NCBI GenBank assembly: GCA_963575745.1
Contig: CAUYUJ010018326.1
Location: forward strand, 104,857-168,856
Length of the DNA: 64,000 bases
DNA from: Prorocentrum cordatum
Taxonomy: Eukaryota > Sar > Dinophyceae > Prorocentrales > Prorocentraceae
Reading direction: 5' to 3'
Shown in pieces: positions 63,216-64,000 of this stretch. The notes beneath the pieces are model-generated. The model searched no databases. It saw only the letters and a list, made by a program, of their open reading frames with translations, and was not told the DNA's origin. The position numbers and the translations under genes were made by a program. Position 1 is the first letter of the stretch, and every line of letters begins with the position of its first letter.

Positions 63216-63575
63216 GCTTTCCTGAGCGTCTGGGCGATGCGCGAACATTCTGCGCCTGCCGCGTACACCGTGGTGGCTGCAGTCTGAGTGGGCCGGCCGG
63301 CCTGCGCCTGTCTTGGCCAATTCGCCCAGTTCGCGTCCCGGACTTTGCTCTCGCCGCCCGACCGTCGTCTCGCGGCCGCGACCGAAACAGTACACCGTGG
63401 TGGGAATGGGGGTCTGACAAGCGAGGCGCCCGAGACCACAGGTCGCCATTTCCGTGCCGTGCCTCCCGGCGGCTTCCCCTTGGGTGGTGGTCCAAGCACC
63501 ACGCCTCCGGCTTTTCTGAGTGTCTGGGCGATGCGCGAACATTCTGCGCCTGCCGCGTACACCGTGGTGGGGATG
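63216..63575. repeat. ~300-bp spaced duplication (GCGATGCGCGAACATTCTGCG)
   Basis: The ~55-bp phrase starting TTTCTGAGCGTCTGGGCGAT and including GCGAACATTCTGCGCCTGCC and GTACACCGTGGTGG occurs at about 63219-63275 and 63513-63570. The phrase GCGCCCGAGACCACAGGTCG with GCCTCCCGGCGGCTTCCCC occurs at 63429-63483 and 63827-63881. Confidence 0.8.
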
Positions 63576-63594
63576 GGGGTCTGACAAGAGTTGG

Positions 63595-63825
63595 GCGCCC
63601 GAATTATCCGGGGTAACTCGGGCCCGGGGTAACTCGGGTTCGGATTCCCGAAAATCGAACCCGAGTTAGCCCTGACCCGAATTACCCCTGATGATTTGGG
63701 GCTCTGGACGCCCGAGTTATCCGGGGTAACTCGGGCCCGGGGTAATTCGGGTTCGGATTCCCGAAACACGAACCCGAGTTAGCCCTGACCAAGTTACCCC
63801 TGATGATTCGGGGCTCTGAAAGAGA
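63595..63825. repeat. 113-bp tandem pair with internal hairpins
   Basis: TTATCCGGGGTAACTCGGGC at 63604 recurs at 63717. Each unit holds a stem CTCGGGTTCG / CGAACCCGAG around a GGATTCCCGAAA loop (the second with one changed base) and a second complementary pair GGGGTAA / TTACCCC. Small, well-conserved fold-backs. Confidence 0.8.
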
Positions 63826-64000
63826 GGCGCCCGAGACCACGGGTCGCCATTTCCGTGCCGTGCCTCCCGGCGGCTTCCCCCTGGGGTGGTGGTCCGAGCA
63901 CCGTGCCTCCGGCAAATCGCAGTGGTCGCAGGGCTCTGGCAGGGGAGACCCCCCCTAACAAAGGAAAAAAACAAACCGAGAAAAAACAAATCCCAGTGCG
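63826..64000. other. Partial repeat copy and window end
   Basis: Contains the second CGAGACCACGGGTCGCCATT phrase, then single-copy sequence to the end. No gene. Confidence 0.4.

Overview
This window is nuclear DNA of a dinoflagellate. The case rests on four things seen in the sequence: (i) a tandem set of relics of the dinoflagellate trans-spliced leader at 61530-61580 (minus strand), lying 56 bases upstream of a broken secreted-protein gene; (ii) that broken gene itself, which resembles a secreted protein family I associate with dinoflagellate proteomes; (iii) scattered ankyrin-repeat fragments invaded by simple repeats; (iv) an extreme density of trinucleotide and tetranucleotide microsatellites among small fold-back elements. 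No species can be named from this alone. No intact, convincing protein-coding gene, rRNA, tRNA or CRISPR array was found. Nearly all long open frames here are by-products of CTC/GAG/CAT/CAC/GAC repeats, which stay open in several frames.

Layout. 1-9.6 kb: dispersed repeats, a TTAGC-type pentanucleotide tract, three fold-back elements with T-shaped internal hairpins, and a 252-bp tandem repeat. 9.6-25.46 kb: a block of clearly different character with almost no microsatellites. It is made of about ten copies of a ~1-kb module (a hairpin box, a 15-bp terminal inverted repeat, several ~177-bp satellite units, a tail, and the inverted repeat again), plus ~350-bp modules with a related terminus and a GC-rich ~290-bp element. 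An RNase H-like fragment sits at its left edge. 25464-25563: a 100-N gap. 25.56-64 kb: a microsatellite-rich mosaic carrying three 173-bp elements (two with 5-bp target duplications), three Tc1/mariner-type MITEs, several long palindromes, two paralogous ~1.3-kb segments (36.85 and 56.7 kb), fragments of ankyrin-repeat coding sequence (42, 43 and 55 kb), and two disabled genes on the minus strand (40.4-41.3 kb and 60.4-61.5 kb).

The strongest biological story is at 60.4-61.6 kb. A spliced-leader-tagged mRNA appears to have been copied back into the genome, apparently more than once, and then decayed by frameshifts, a stop codon and a deletion. The rest is best read as a gene-poor repeat landscape built by small non-autonomous mobile elements, satellite amplification and slippage.
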